Assembly: GCA_037954235.1 (NCBI GenBank)
Contig: JBBMOA010000001.1
Location: forward strand, 31,743,074 to 31,807,073
Length of the DNA: 64,000 bases
Source: Aulostomus chinensis
Lineage: Eukaryota; Chordata; Actinopteri; Syngnathiformes; Aulostomidae
Direction: 5' to 3'
The first letter of the stretch is position 1; each line of letters opens with the position of its first letter. The notes beneath the pieces are model-generated. The model saw only the letters and a list, made by a program, of their open reading frames with translations, was not told the origin of the DNA and ran no database searches. The position numbers and the translations under genes were made by a program. This document shows, piece by piece, positions 44,178 through 54,000 of this stretch.

Positions 44178-46174
44178 TTGCTAATGAACTCAAAATGATG
44201 CTAACAGTAATGTAGTGATAGTTGCTAATAAACTAAGTGATGCTGACAGTAATGTCGTAAGAGTTGCTTCGAACCTCAAAGTAATGCGACAGTGATTTCA
44301 GAAGAATTGCTAATGATCTCAAAATGATGCAACAGTGATGTCGTAAGAATTGCTAATAAACTCAAAACGATGCAAACAGTAATGTAGTGATAGTTGCTAA
44401 TAAACTCAGTGATGCTTACAGTAATGTAGTAAGAGTTGCTACGAACCTCAAAATAATGCAAGAATAATGTAGTAAGAGTTGCTAAAAACCACAAAATAAT
44501 GCGACTGTGATGTCGGAAGAATTGCTCATGATCTCAAAATGATGCGACGGTAATCTAGTAAGAGCTGCTAATAAATTCAAAATGATGCTAACAGTAATGT
44601 AGTGAAAGTTTCGAATAACCTCAAAGTGATGCTGACAGTCATGTGGTTCGAGTTTCGAGTAACCTAAAAATGATGCGGACAGTAATGTATTAAGAGTTGC
44701 TAATAACCTCAAAATAATGCGACAGTGATTTCAGAAGAATTTCTAATGAACTCAAAATGATGCTAACAGAAACGTAGTGATAGTTGCTAATAAACTCAGT
44801 GATACTTACAACAATGTAGTAAGAGTTTCAAACTCCCTCAAAATGATGCTGACAGTCATGTAGTAAGAGTTGCTACTAAACTCAAAATAATGCGACAGTG
44901 ATGTCGGAAGAGTTGCTAATGAACTCAAAATGATGCTACAGTGATGTAGTAATAGATGCTAAAAAACTAAAAATGATGCTGATGGTAATGTAGGAAGAGT
45001 TGAAACTAACGTTAAAATGATGCTACACTGTTGTCATAAGAATTGCTAATACACTCAAAATGATGCTAACAGTAATGTAGTAAGTGTTTCGAACTACCTC
45101 AAAGTGATGCTGACAGTCATATAGTAAGAGTTGCTACAAAACTCAAAATAATGCGACAGCGATGTCGGAAGAATTGCTAATAAACTCAAAATGATGCTGA
45201 CGGAAATCTAGTAAGAGCTGCTAATGATCTCAAACTGATGCTACAGTGATGTTGTAAGAATTGCTAATGATATCAAAATGATGTGACGGTCATGTAGTAA
45301 GAATTGCTAATGAACTCAAAATAATGCCAACAGTAATGTAGTGATAGTTGCTAATAAACTCAGTGATGCTTACAGTAATGTCGTAAGTGTTTCGAACTAC
45401 CTCAAAGTGATGCTGACAGTCATGTAGTAAGAGTTGCTACGAACCTCAAAATAATGCGACAGTGATGTCGGAAGAACTGCTAAGGAACTCAAAATGATGC
45501 TAACTGTAATGTAGTGAAAGTTTCGAATAACCTTAAAGTGATGCTGACAGTCATGCAGTAAGAGTTGCTACGAACCTCAAAATAATGCGACAGTGATGTC
45601 AGAAGAATTGCTAATGATCTCAAAATGATGCGACAGTGATGTAGTGAAAGTTTCGAATAACCTCAAAGTGATGCTGACAGTCATGTAGTAAGAGTTGCTA
45701 CTAACCTCAAAATAATGCTACAGTGATGTGGGAAGAATTGTTAATGAACTCAAAGTGATGCTGACAGTCATGTAGTGATAGTTGCTAATAAACTCAGTTC
45801 TGCTTACAGTAACGTAGTAAGTGTTTTGAACAACCTCAAAGTGAAGCTGACAGTCATGTAGTAAGAGTTGCTACTAACCTCAAAATAATACTACGGTGAT
45901 GTCGTAAGAATTGCTAATGATCTCAAAATGATGCTCCAGTGATGCCGGAAGAATTGCTAATGAATTCAAGAATGATGCTGACAGTAATGTAGTGATAGTT
46001 GCTAATAAACTCAAAGTGATGCTGACAGTAATTTATGAAGAGTTGCTAAAAACCTTAAAATAATGACACAGTAATGTAGTAAGAGTTGCTATGAAACTAA
46101 AAATAATGCGACAGTGATGTAAGAAGAATTGCTAATGATCTCAAAATGATGCGACAGTGATGTCGTCAGAATTG
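44178..46174 (+). repeat. 43-44 bp satellite, array 3
   Basis: About 2 kb in the same orientation as array 1, with rather diverse monomers like array 2. It ends in AGAATTG, where the snRNA cassette is inserted. The same seven bases resume the satellite at 48157. Confidence 0.97.
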
Positions 46175-46480
46175 AGAGTCGGGGTTTTCCAAGTTGATCT
46201 CCTCCCACGCATGAATTCATCTGGTATCCTTCCACTTACTGCGAAGACGAGCCGTGGATGTATTGTCCTGAGCTCAGGGCTTGTCAGATACCATGACCCT
46301 CAACTAAATGTGGCAGAAACCCTGCCCTCTTCATTTAGGGCTGGAAGGTGTGAGAGACACTGGGAGCTCATCGAGGCGACGTCCTCCACGGTCTCCTCAG
46401 GCATGCCAGCACAAGAGGAGACCGCCAACTGGCCGGGACAGGCGGTCACCGTTGTTGTTGCCGCCGCCGTGGTCGGCCTT

Positions 46481-46516
46481 TCTTTCTTTCTTTCTTTCGT
46501 TTTTTCACACGATCAC
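46481..46516 (-). promoter_or_regulatory. Possible snRNA 3' box after U1
   Basis: Just past the U1 3' end, the minus strand reads GTGTGAAAAAACGAAAGA, close to the snRNA 3'-box pattern GTTTN0-3AAARNNAGA used for 3'-end formation by Integrator. The truncated copy has the same element. A (TTTC)n stretch overlaps it, which weakens the call. Confidence 0.4.
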
Positions 46517-46679
46517 AGGGGAGAGCGCGGACGCAGTCCCCCACTGTCAGGAATTATGCAGTTGAGATTCCCACATTTGGGGAATTCACCAGGGTCAGCA
46601 CAGCCCCAGTGCAATGGCTGAGCCTCACCCGGGGAGAACCACCTTGCTGATCATGGTATCTCCCCTGCCAGGTAAGTAT
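46517..46679 (-). ncRNA. U1 spliceosomal snRNA, variant or decayed copy
   Basis: The full 163-nt length on the minus strand, starting ATACTTACCTGGCAGGGGAG and ending TCTCCCCTG. The 5' splice-site-pairing end is perfect. Stem-loop II keeps ATTGCAC for U1A. Loop I has GATCAGCAAGG in place of GATCACGAAGG, which changes the U1-70K contact. The Sm site reads AATTCCTGA where AATTTNTGG is expected. Stem changes are partly compensated. It may therefore be a variant gene or a recent pseudogene. The gene belongs to a U1-U2 unit, with U2 about 550 bp upstream on the same strand. No clear PSE was identified. Confidence 0.85.
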
Positions 46680-47224
46680 GACTCGCTGAGCTTAGGAACA
46701 GACATGAGCTCCAGGGACACAGCCTTCTGACTGACAGGCAGGGAGGCCGACACAGCGCCTGATCTTTCCTACCTTGTGCCAATCTGCCGCGTGCGCAGCC
46801 CCCTTTGTTTCTCACAACGATGCCGGATGTCGGATATCCCAAGCCCGGGAAGCTCAGGCACATTGAAGGTTCAGGTCTTTCAGAGTGCATTCCAAAGCCT
46901 TTTGGGAAAGGCTCCGAGAGCAGTGCCGTCAGCGGACCTCCATCCTTATCTGGAGTGCAAACGGAGCCACAACTTGACGCCCAGCGGTAGCGCGGGCGGA
47001 AATCCAGCCCCGGCCTCATGTGCAGCACTCGAGAGTTGGCCTGAAGAGCACGGGATTTGCTCCTGACAAAAGGGGAGGGGCCCGCACTGTTCCTGGAAGG
47101 CCATTGCGGCCGCAGGCTGAGGAAAAGCTGCAGTGCAGGAGGAGAACACTGGTCCGGCTTTGGGTGGAGCAGGTGAGCGAGTGCCTGGCGGAGGCTTGTT
47201 TTATTTCCGACGAGAAATGCGGGG
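46680..47224. other. Spacer between U2 and U1
   Basis: GC-rich sequence that should contain the U1 promoter (distal and proximal elements). I could not identify a convincing PSE. Frames crossing it have no protein similarity that I recognise. Confidence 0.5.
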
Positions 47225-47412
47225 CATTGCACCACTCCTGGAAACACTGCAATACCAGGTTGATGCGTGGAAAGGACGGAGCAAGCTCCCGTTCCATCTC
47301 CCTGTTCCAAAAAGCAATTTAATATATAGTTCCCAGATAGGGAACGTACCAGATATTAAACTGATAAGAACAGATACTACACTTGATCTTAGCCAAAAGG
47401 CCGAGAAGCGAT
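47225..47412 (-). ncRNA. U2 spliceosomal snRNA
   Basis: The minus strand starts ATCGCTTCTCGGCCTTTTGG, and the first 60 or so bases, including the branch-point-pairing GTAGTA, match vertebrate U2. Stem IIb reads GTTCCC-TATCT-GGGAAC, a paired change from GTCCCC/GGGGAC, so the stem is maintained. The Sm region is GCTTTTTGG in place of GATTTTTGG. Stem-loop IV is TATTGCAGTGTTTCC, with changes in the U2B'' loop, and the 3' end is diverged. It is a divergent but possibly functional gene; the 3' limit is approximate. Confidence 0.85.
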
Positions 47413-47992
47413 GCCTGTCAGCCACCCGACGTGAGAGCCAGCACCCCCGGTACAGCCAATCCCGGCCGCGGCTGTGGGCAGGAACTGCAACATTTTGGGT
47501 GGCGACACAAAATGCAGTGCCATAAACACTACATCTGGCACACTGGTTGTCCCCACTGCTATCCAAAGCAAAGGCAATCGGTGCCTTCACCCTGCTATGC
47601 TAGTGGGGCGACTCAAAGTAAAACAAAGCGGTGTTCAAAGCCACAAGCCAGCGACTCATCCTGGAGTCGGGGTTTTCCAAGTTGATCTCCTCCCACGCAT
47701 GAATTCTCTGGTATCATTCCACTTACTGCGAAGACGAGCCGTGGATGTATTGTCCTGAGCCCAGGGCTTGTCAGATACCATGACCCTCAACTAAATGTGG
47801 CAGAAACCCTGCCCTCTTCATTTCGGGCTGGAAGGTGTGAGAGATACTGGGAGCTCATCGAGGCTACGTCCTCCGCGGTCTCCTCAGGCTGGCCAGTACA
47901 AGAGGAGACCGCCAACTGGCCGGGACAGGCGGTCACCGTTGTTGCCGCCGTGGTCGGCCTTTCTTTCTTTCTTTCCTTTTTTCACACGATCA

Positions 47993-48072
47993 CAGGGGAG
48001 AGCGCGGACGCAGTCCCCCACTGTCAGAAATTATGCAGTTGAGACTCCCACATTTGGGGAATTCACCAGGGT
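47993..48072 (-). pseudogene. U1 snRNA 3' fragment
   Basis: Matches the last 80 or so bases of the U1 at 46517-46679 (TGCATAATTTCTGACAG, then GTGGGGGACTGCGTCCGC). Its Sm region is AATTTCTGA, closer to consensus than the full-length copy. It breaks off at CACCAGGG and is followed by unrelated GC-rich sequence to 48156. Confidence 0.85.
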
Positions 48073-48156
48073 ATCCAAAGCCCGGGAAGCTCGGCCGATG
48101 CCGTTTTCAAGGCTCACCTTGTCGCTCGGTGAACCAGCTTGGCCTCGAGCCGCATT

Positions 48157-50608
48157 AGAATTGCTAATGAACTCAAAATGATGCTAAAAGTAATGTTGTG
48201 AAAGTTTCGAATAACCTCAAAGTAATGCTGACAGTCATGTAGTAAGAGTTTCTATGAACTTCAAAATAATGCGACAATGATGTCGGAAGAATTGCTAATA
48301 ATCTCAAAATAATGCAACAGTGATGTCGGAAGAATTGCTAATGAACTCAAAATGATGCTGACGGTAATTTTGGAAAAGTTGAAACTAACCTCAAATTGAT
48401 AATACAGTGATGTCGTAAGAATTGCTAATAAACTCAAAATGATGCTAACAGTAATGTAGTGATAGTTGCTAATAAAATCAGTGATGCTTACAGTAATGTA
48501 GTAAGTGTTTCAAACAACCTCAAAGTGATGCTGACAGTCATGTAGTAAGAGTTGCTACTAACCTCAAAATAATGCAACAGTAATGTAGTAAGAATTGCTA
48601 ATGAACTCAAAATGATGCTGACAGTAATCTAGTGAGAGCTGCTAATAACCTCAAAATGATTCTGACAGTAATGTAGTGAGAGCTGCTAATAACGTCAAAA
48701 TAATGCAACAGTAAAGTAGAAAGAGTTGCTACGAACCTCAAAATAATGCGATAGTGATGTCGGAAGAATTGCTAATGATCTCAAAATGATGCGACAGTGA
48801 TGTCGTAAGAATTGCTAATGAACTCAAAATGATGCTAACAGTAATGGAGTGAAAGTTTTGAATAACCTAAAAGTGATGCTGACAGTAATGTAGTAAAAGT
48901 TGCTACGAACCTCAAAATATTGCGACAGTGATGTCGGAAGAATTGCTAATGAACTCAAAATGATGTTAACAGTAATGTAGTGATAGTTGCTAATTAACTC
49001 AGTGATGCTTAAAGTAATGTAGTCAGTGTTTCGAACAACCTCAAAGTGATGCTGACAGTCAGTTAGAAAGAGTTGCTTAAAATAATGCAACAGTAATGTA
49101 GTAAGAGTTGCTAACAACCTCAAATAAATGCGACAGTGATGTCAGAAGAATTGGTAATAACCTCAAAATGATGCTGAAAGTGATGTCGGAAGAATTGCTA
49201 ATAAACTTAAAATGATGCTAACTGTAATGTAGTGATAGTTGCTAATCAACTCAGTGATGCTTACAGCAATGTAGTAAGTGTTTCGAATAACCTCAAAGTG
49301 ATGCTGACAGTCATGTAGTAAGAGTTGCTACGAAACTCAAAATAATGCCACTGTGATGTCGTAAGAATTGCTAATAAACTCAAAATGATACTAACAGTAA
49401 TGTAGTGAAAGATTCGAATAACCTCAAAGTGATGCTGACAGTCATGTGGTTAGAGCTGCGAGTAACCTAAAAATGATGATGACAGTGATGTCGTAAGAAT
49501 TGCTATTGAACTCAAAACGATGCTAACAGTCACGTGGTGATAGATGCTAATAAACTCAGTGATGCTGACAGTAATGTAGTAATAGTTGCTAATAACCTCA
49601 AAATGATGCGACAGTGATGTCGTAAGAATTGCTAATGAACTCAAAATGATGCGACAGTGATGTTGTAAGAATTGCTAATGAACTCAAAATGATGCGACAG
49701 TGATGTCAGAAGAATTGCAAATGAACTCAAAATGATGCTGACGGTAATCTAGTAAGAGTTGCTAAAAAACTCAAAATAATGCGAAAGTGATGTCGTAAGA
49801 ATTGCTAATAAACTCAAAATAATACTGACATTATTGTAGTAATAATTGCTACGAACCTCAAAATGATGCTACCGTGATGTTCTAAGGATTGCTAACAAAC
49901 TCAAAGTGATGCTGACAGTAATGTAGTGAAAGTTTCGAATAACCTCAAAGTGATGCTGACAGTCTTGTAGTAATATTTGCTACGAACCTCAAAACGATGC
50001 TACAGTGATGTAATTAAAGTTACTAATGATCTCAAAATGATGCTGAGAGTGATGTCGTAAGATTTGCGAATAACCTCAAAAAATGCTACAGTGATGTAGG
50101 AAGAGTTGCTAACGACTTCAAAAACAATGCTACAGGGATGTAGGAAGAGTTGCTTATAACCTCAAAATAATGCGACAGAGATGTCGTAAGAATTGCTAAT
50201 GAAATCAAAGTAATGCTAACAGTAATGCAGTGAAAGATTCGAATAACCTCAATGATAATAATGAACTCAAAATGATGCTGACAGTGATGTAATGAGAGTA
50301 TCTACTAATTTCAAAAAGATGCGAAAGTGATGTCATGAGAGTTGCTACTAACCTAATAAATGATGCGAAAGTGATGTGGTGAGAGTTGCTACTATCCTCA
50401 AAATGATGCTCCAGTGATGTACTGAGAGTTGCTTAAAACCTTAAAATGATGCTGACAGTCATGTAGTGAGAGTTGCTACTATCCTCCAAATGATGCTACA
50501 GTGATGTAGTGAGAGTTTCGATGAACCTCAAAATGATGCTCCAGTGATGTACTGAGAGTTGCTTAAAATCTCAAAATAATGCGACAGTGATGTGGTGAGA
50601 GTTGCTTC
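48157..50608 (+). repeat. 43-44 bp satellite, array 4, worn part
   Basis: Same orientation as array 3. From about 49800 the monomers grow more diverse and the common subtypes fade (GATGCTCCAGTGATGTACTG, AGAGTTGCTTAAAACC). This part is interrupted by the solo LTR. Confidence 0.95.
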
Positions 50609-51050
50609 TGTCACGACCCGGCTCAGAAATCGTGACATCGAAGGAGGGAGACGCAGACCAAACGTGAAACACAACTAATAATTTATTATTAGTAACGCAA
50701 AATCAACACAAGGCAAACCATAACGTACAGTGGAGTGTGGTTATCAGTAGTGTCAGTGGTGAGTGCGAGTGTGTGCATGAGTGTACAGGGGGTGTATTTG
50801 TGCGGTGTGATGGATGCAGAGAACTAAACAAGACATAACTCAAGAAACACAACCATCGCTCCGACGTGGGCCAGGAGGAGTGAGCGAGAGACAACCGGCC
50901 AGGTTGATCGCCTGCTTTATAGCTGGGAGACGCCGGGCACAGGTGCTCCCAATTAGTCAGCAGCTCCGCCCCATGAAGCTCGAACCTGAGAAGGGAAGGA
51001 AGTCAAAAATAATGCAACGCCCCCATGCCCGTGACCATGGGGACGTGACA
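50609..51050 (-). mobile_element. Solo LTR, Ty3/gypsy-like
   Basis: A 442-bp insert bounded by TG...CA. On the minus strand it begins TGTCACGTCCCC and ends GCCGGGTCGTGACA. The strand carries a TATA-type box, TATAAAGC (50914-50921), then a pyrimidine-rich start region, and a polyadenylation signal AATAAA (50682-50687) near the 3' end, the order expected in an LTR. The four flanking bases are CTTC on the left and CTAC on the right. The interrupted satellite normally reads GTTGCTACGAACC, so a 4-bp target duplication CTAC with one later change fits exactly. No internal region, so it arose by LTR recombination. Class is inferred from length, TGTCAC ends and duplication size. Confidence 0.8.
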
Positions 51051-54000
51051 CTACGAACCTCAATATGATGCTCCAGTAATGTAGTGAGAGTTGCTACTAA
51101 TCTAAGAAATGATGCTCCAGTGATGTAAAAAGAATTGCTACAAACCTAAGAAATGATGCAACAGTGATTTAGTGAGAGTTGCTTAAAACCTCAAAATGAT
51201 GCTAACAGTAATGTAGTGATAGTTGGTAATCAACTCATTGATGCTGACAGTGATGTAGTAAGTGTTTCGAACAACCTCAAAGTGATGCTGACAGTCATGT
51301 AGTAAGAGTTGCTACGAACCTCAAAATAATGCGACAGTAATGTAGTAAAAGTTGCTACGAACCTCAAAATATTGCGACAGTGATGTCGGAAGAATTGCTA
51401 ATGAACTCAAAATGATGCTAACAGTAATGTAGTGATAGTTGCTAATCAACTCAGTGATGCTTACAGTAATTTAGTAAGTGTTTCGAATAACCTCAAAGTG
51501 ATGCTGACAGTCATGTACTAAGAGTTGCTACGAACCTCAAAATAATGCGACAGTAATGTTGTAAAAGTTGCTACGAACCTCAAAATATTGCGACAGTGAT
51601 GTCGGAAGAATTGCTAATGATCTCAAAATGATGCGACAGTGATTTAGTAAGAATTGCTAATGAACTCAAAATGATGCGAACAGTAATGGAGTGAACGTTT
51701 CGAATAACCTCAAAGTGATGCTGACAGTCATGTCCTAAGAGTTGCTACGAACCTCAAAATAATGCGACAGTAATGTAGTAAAAGTTGCTACGAACCTCAA
51801 AATATTGCGAAAGTGATGTCGGAAGAATTTCTAATGAACTCAAGATGATGCTAACAGTAATGTAGTGATAGTTGCGAAGAAACTCAGTGATGCTTACAGT
51901 AATGTAGTAAGAGTTTCGAACAACCTCAAAGTGATGCTGACAGTCATTTAGTAAGAGTTGCTAATGAACTCAATTCAATGCTACAGTGATGTCGTGAGAA
52001 TTGTTCATAAACTCAAAATGATGCTAACAGTAATGGAATGATATTTGCTAATAACCTCAAAGTGATGCTGACAGTAATGTAGTAAGAGTTGCTGCGAACC
52101 TCAAAATATTGCGACAGTGATGTCGGAAGAATTGCTAATGAACTCAAAATGATGCTAACTGTAATGTAGTGATAGTTGCTAATCAAGTCAGTGATGCTTA
52201 CAGTTATGTAGTCAGTGTTTCGAACAACCTCAAAGTGATGCTGACAGTCATGTAGTAAGAGTTGCTACGAACCTCAAAATAATGCGACAGTGATGTCAGA
52301 AGAATTGCTAAAGATCTCAAAATGATGCGACAGTGATGTCAGAAGAATTGCTATTGAACTCAAAATGAAGCTAACAGTAATGGAGTGAACGTTTCGAATA
52401 ACCTCAAAGTGATGCTTACAGTCTTGTAGTAAGAGTTGCTACGAACCTCAAAATAATGCGACAGTAATGGAGGAAAAGTTGCTACGAACCTCAAAATATT
52501 GCGACAGTGATGTTGGAAGAATTGCTAATGATCTCAAAATGATGCGACAGTGATGTAGTAAGAATTGCTAATGAACTCAAAATGATGCTAACAGTAATGG
52601 AGTGAAACTTTCGAATAACCTCAAAGTGATGCTGACAGTCATGTAGTAAGAGTTGCTTAAAACCTCAAAATAATGCGAAAGAAATGTAGTAAAAGTTGCT
52701 ACGAACCTCAAAATATTGCGACAGTGATGTCGGAAGAATTGCTAATGAACTCACGAAGATGCTAACAGTAATGTCGTGATAGTTGCTAAGAAACTCAGTG
52801 ATGCTTACAGGAATGTAGTAAGTGTTTCGAACAACCTCAAAGTGATGCTGACAGTCATGTAGTAAGAGTTGCTACCAACCTTTAAATAATGCGACAGTGA
52901 TGTCAGAAGAATTGCTAAAGATCTCAAAATGATGCGACAGTGATGTCAGAAGAATTGCTAAAGATCACAAAATGATGCGACAGTGATGTAGTAAGAACTG
53001 CTAATGAACTCAAAATGATGCTAACAGTAATGGAGTGAAACTTTCGAATAACCTCAAAGTGATGCTGACGGTCATGTAGTAAGTGTTGCTACAAACCTCA
53101 AAATAATGCGAAAGTAATGTAGTAAAAGTTACCACGAACCTCAAAATATTGCGACAGTGATGTCGGAAGAATTGCTAATGAACTCAAGATGATGCTAACA
53201 GTAATGTCATGATAGTTGCAAAGAAACTCAGTGATGCGTACAGTAATGTAGTAAGAGTTTCGAACAACCTCAAAGTGATGCTGACAGTCATTTAGAAAGA
53301 GTTGCTAATGAACTCAATTCAATGCTACAGTGATGTCGTGAGAATTGCTCATGAACTCAAAATGATGCTAACAGTAATGTAGTGATAGTTGCTAATAAAC
53401 TCAAAGTGATGCTGACAGTAATGTAGTAAGAGTTGCTACGAACCTTAAAATAATGAAACAATAATGTAGTAAGAGTTGCTACGAACCTCAAAATAATGCG
53501 ACAGTGATGTCAGAAGAATTGGTAATGATCTCAAAATGATGCTAACAGTAATGGAGTGAACGTTTCGAATAACCTCAAAGTGATGCTGACAGTCATGTAG
53601 TAAGAGTTGCTACGAACCTTAACATAATGCAACAATAATGTAGTAAGAGTTGCCACGAAACTCAATATAATGTGACAGTAATGTATTAAAGTTGCTACGA
53701 ACCTCAAAATATTGCGACAGTGATTTCGGAAGAATTGCTAATGAACTTAAAATGATGCTAACAGTAATGTAGTGATAGTTGCTAATCAACTCAAAGTGAT
53801 GCTGACAGTAATGTAGTAAGAGTTGCTACGAACCTTAAAATAATGCAACAATAATGTAGTAAGAGTTGCGACGAACCTCAAAATAATGTGACAGTGATGT
53901 CAGAAGAATTGCTAAAGATCTCAAAATGATGCGACAGTAATTTAGTAATAATTGCTCATGAACTCAAAATGATGCTCACAGTAATGGAGTGAACGTTTCG

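Larger units (their letters stand above)
46175..48156 (-). mobile_element. U1/U2 snRNA cassette inserted in satellite
   Basis: A 1,982-bp block unlike the satellite, flanked by the direct repeat AGAATTG (46168-46174 and 48157-48163). It holds 1.3 units of a 1,488-bp repeat: GAGTCGGGGTTTTCCAAGTT starts at 46176 and again at 47664. One unit has U1 with its 3' flank, a spacer and U2. The second is cut inside U1 and joined at about 48072 to unrelated GC-rich sequence. Capture of a piece of a tandem snRNA cluster is the simplest reading. The mobile-element label reflects the insertion and not a known transposon. Confidence 0.6.

Noticed and set aside
46651..47590. Open frames of 100-220 residues across the U1/U2 cassette
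   Set aside because: They overlap snRNA genes and GC-rich spacer, which gives few stops. No protein family is recognised.
50609..51050. Short inverted-repeat DNA transposon (TGTCACG ends)
   Set aside because: The only inverted ends are seven bases, while TATA, AATAAA, TG/CA ends and a 4-bp duplication fit a solo LTR better.
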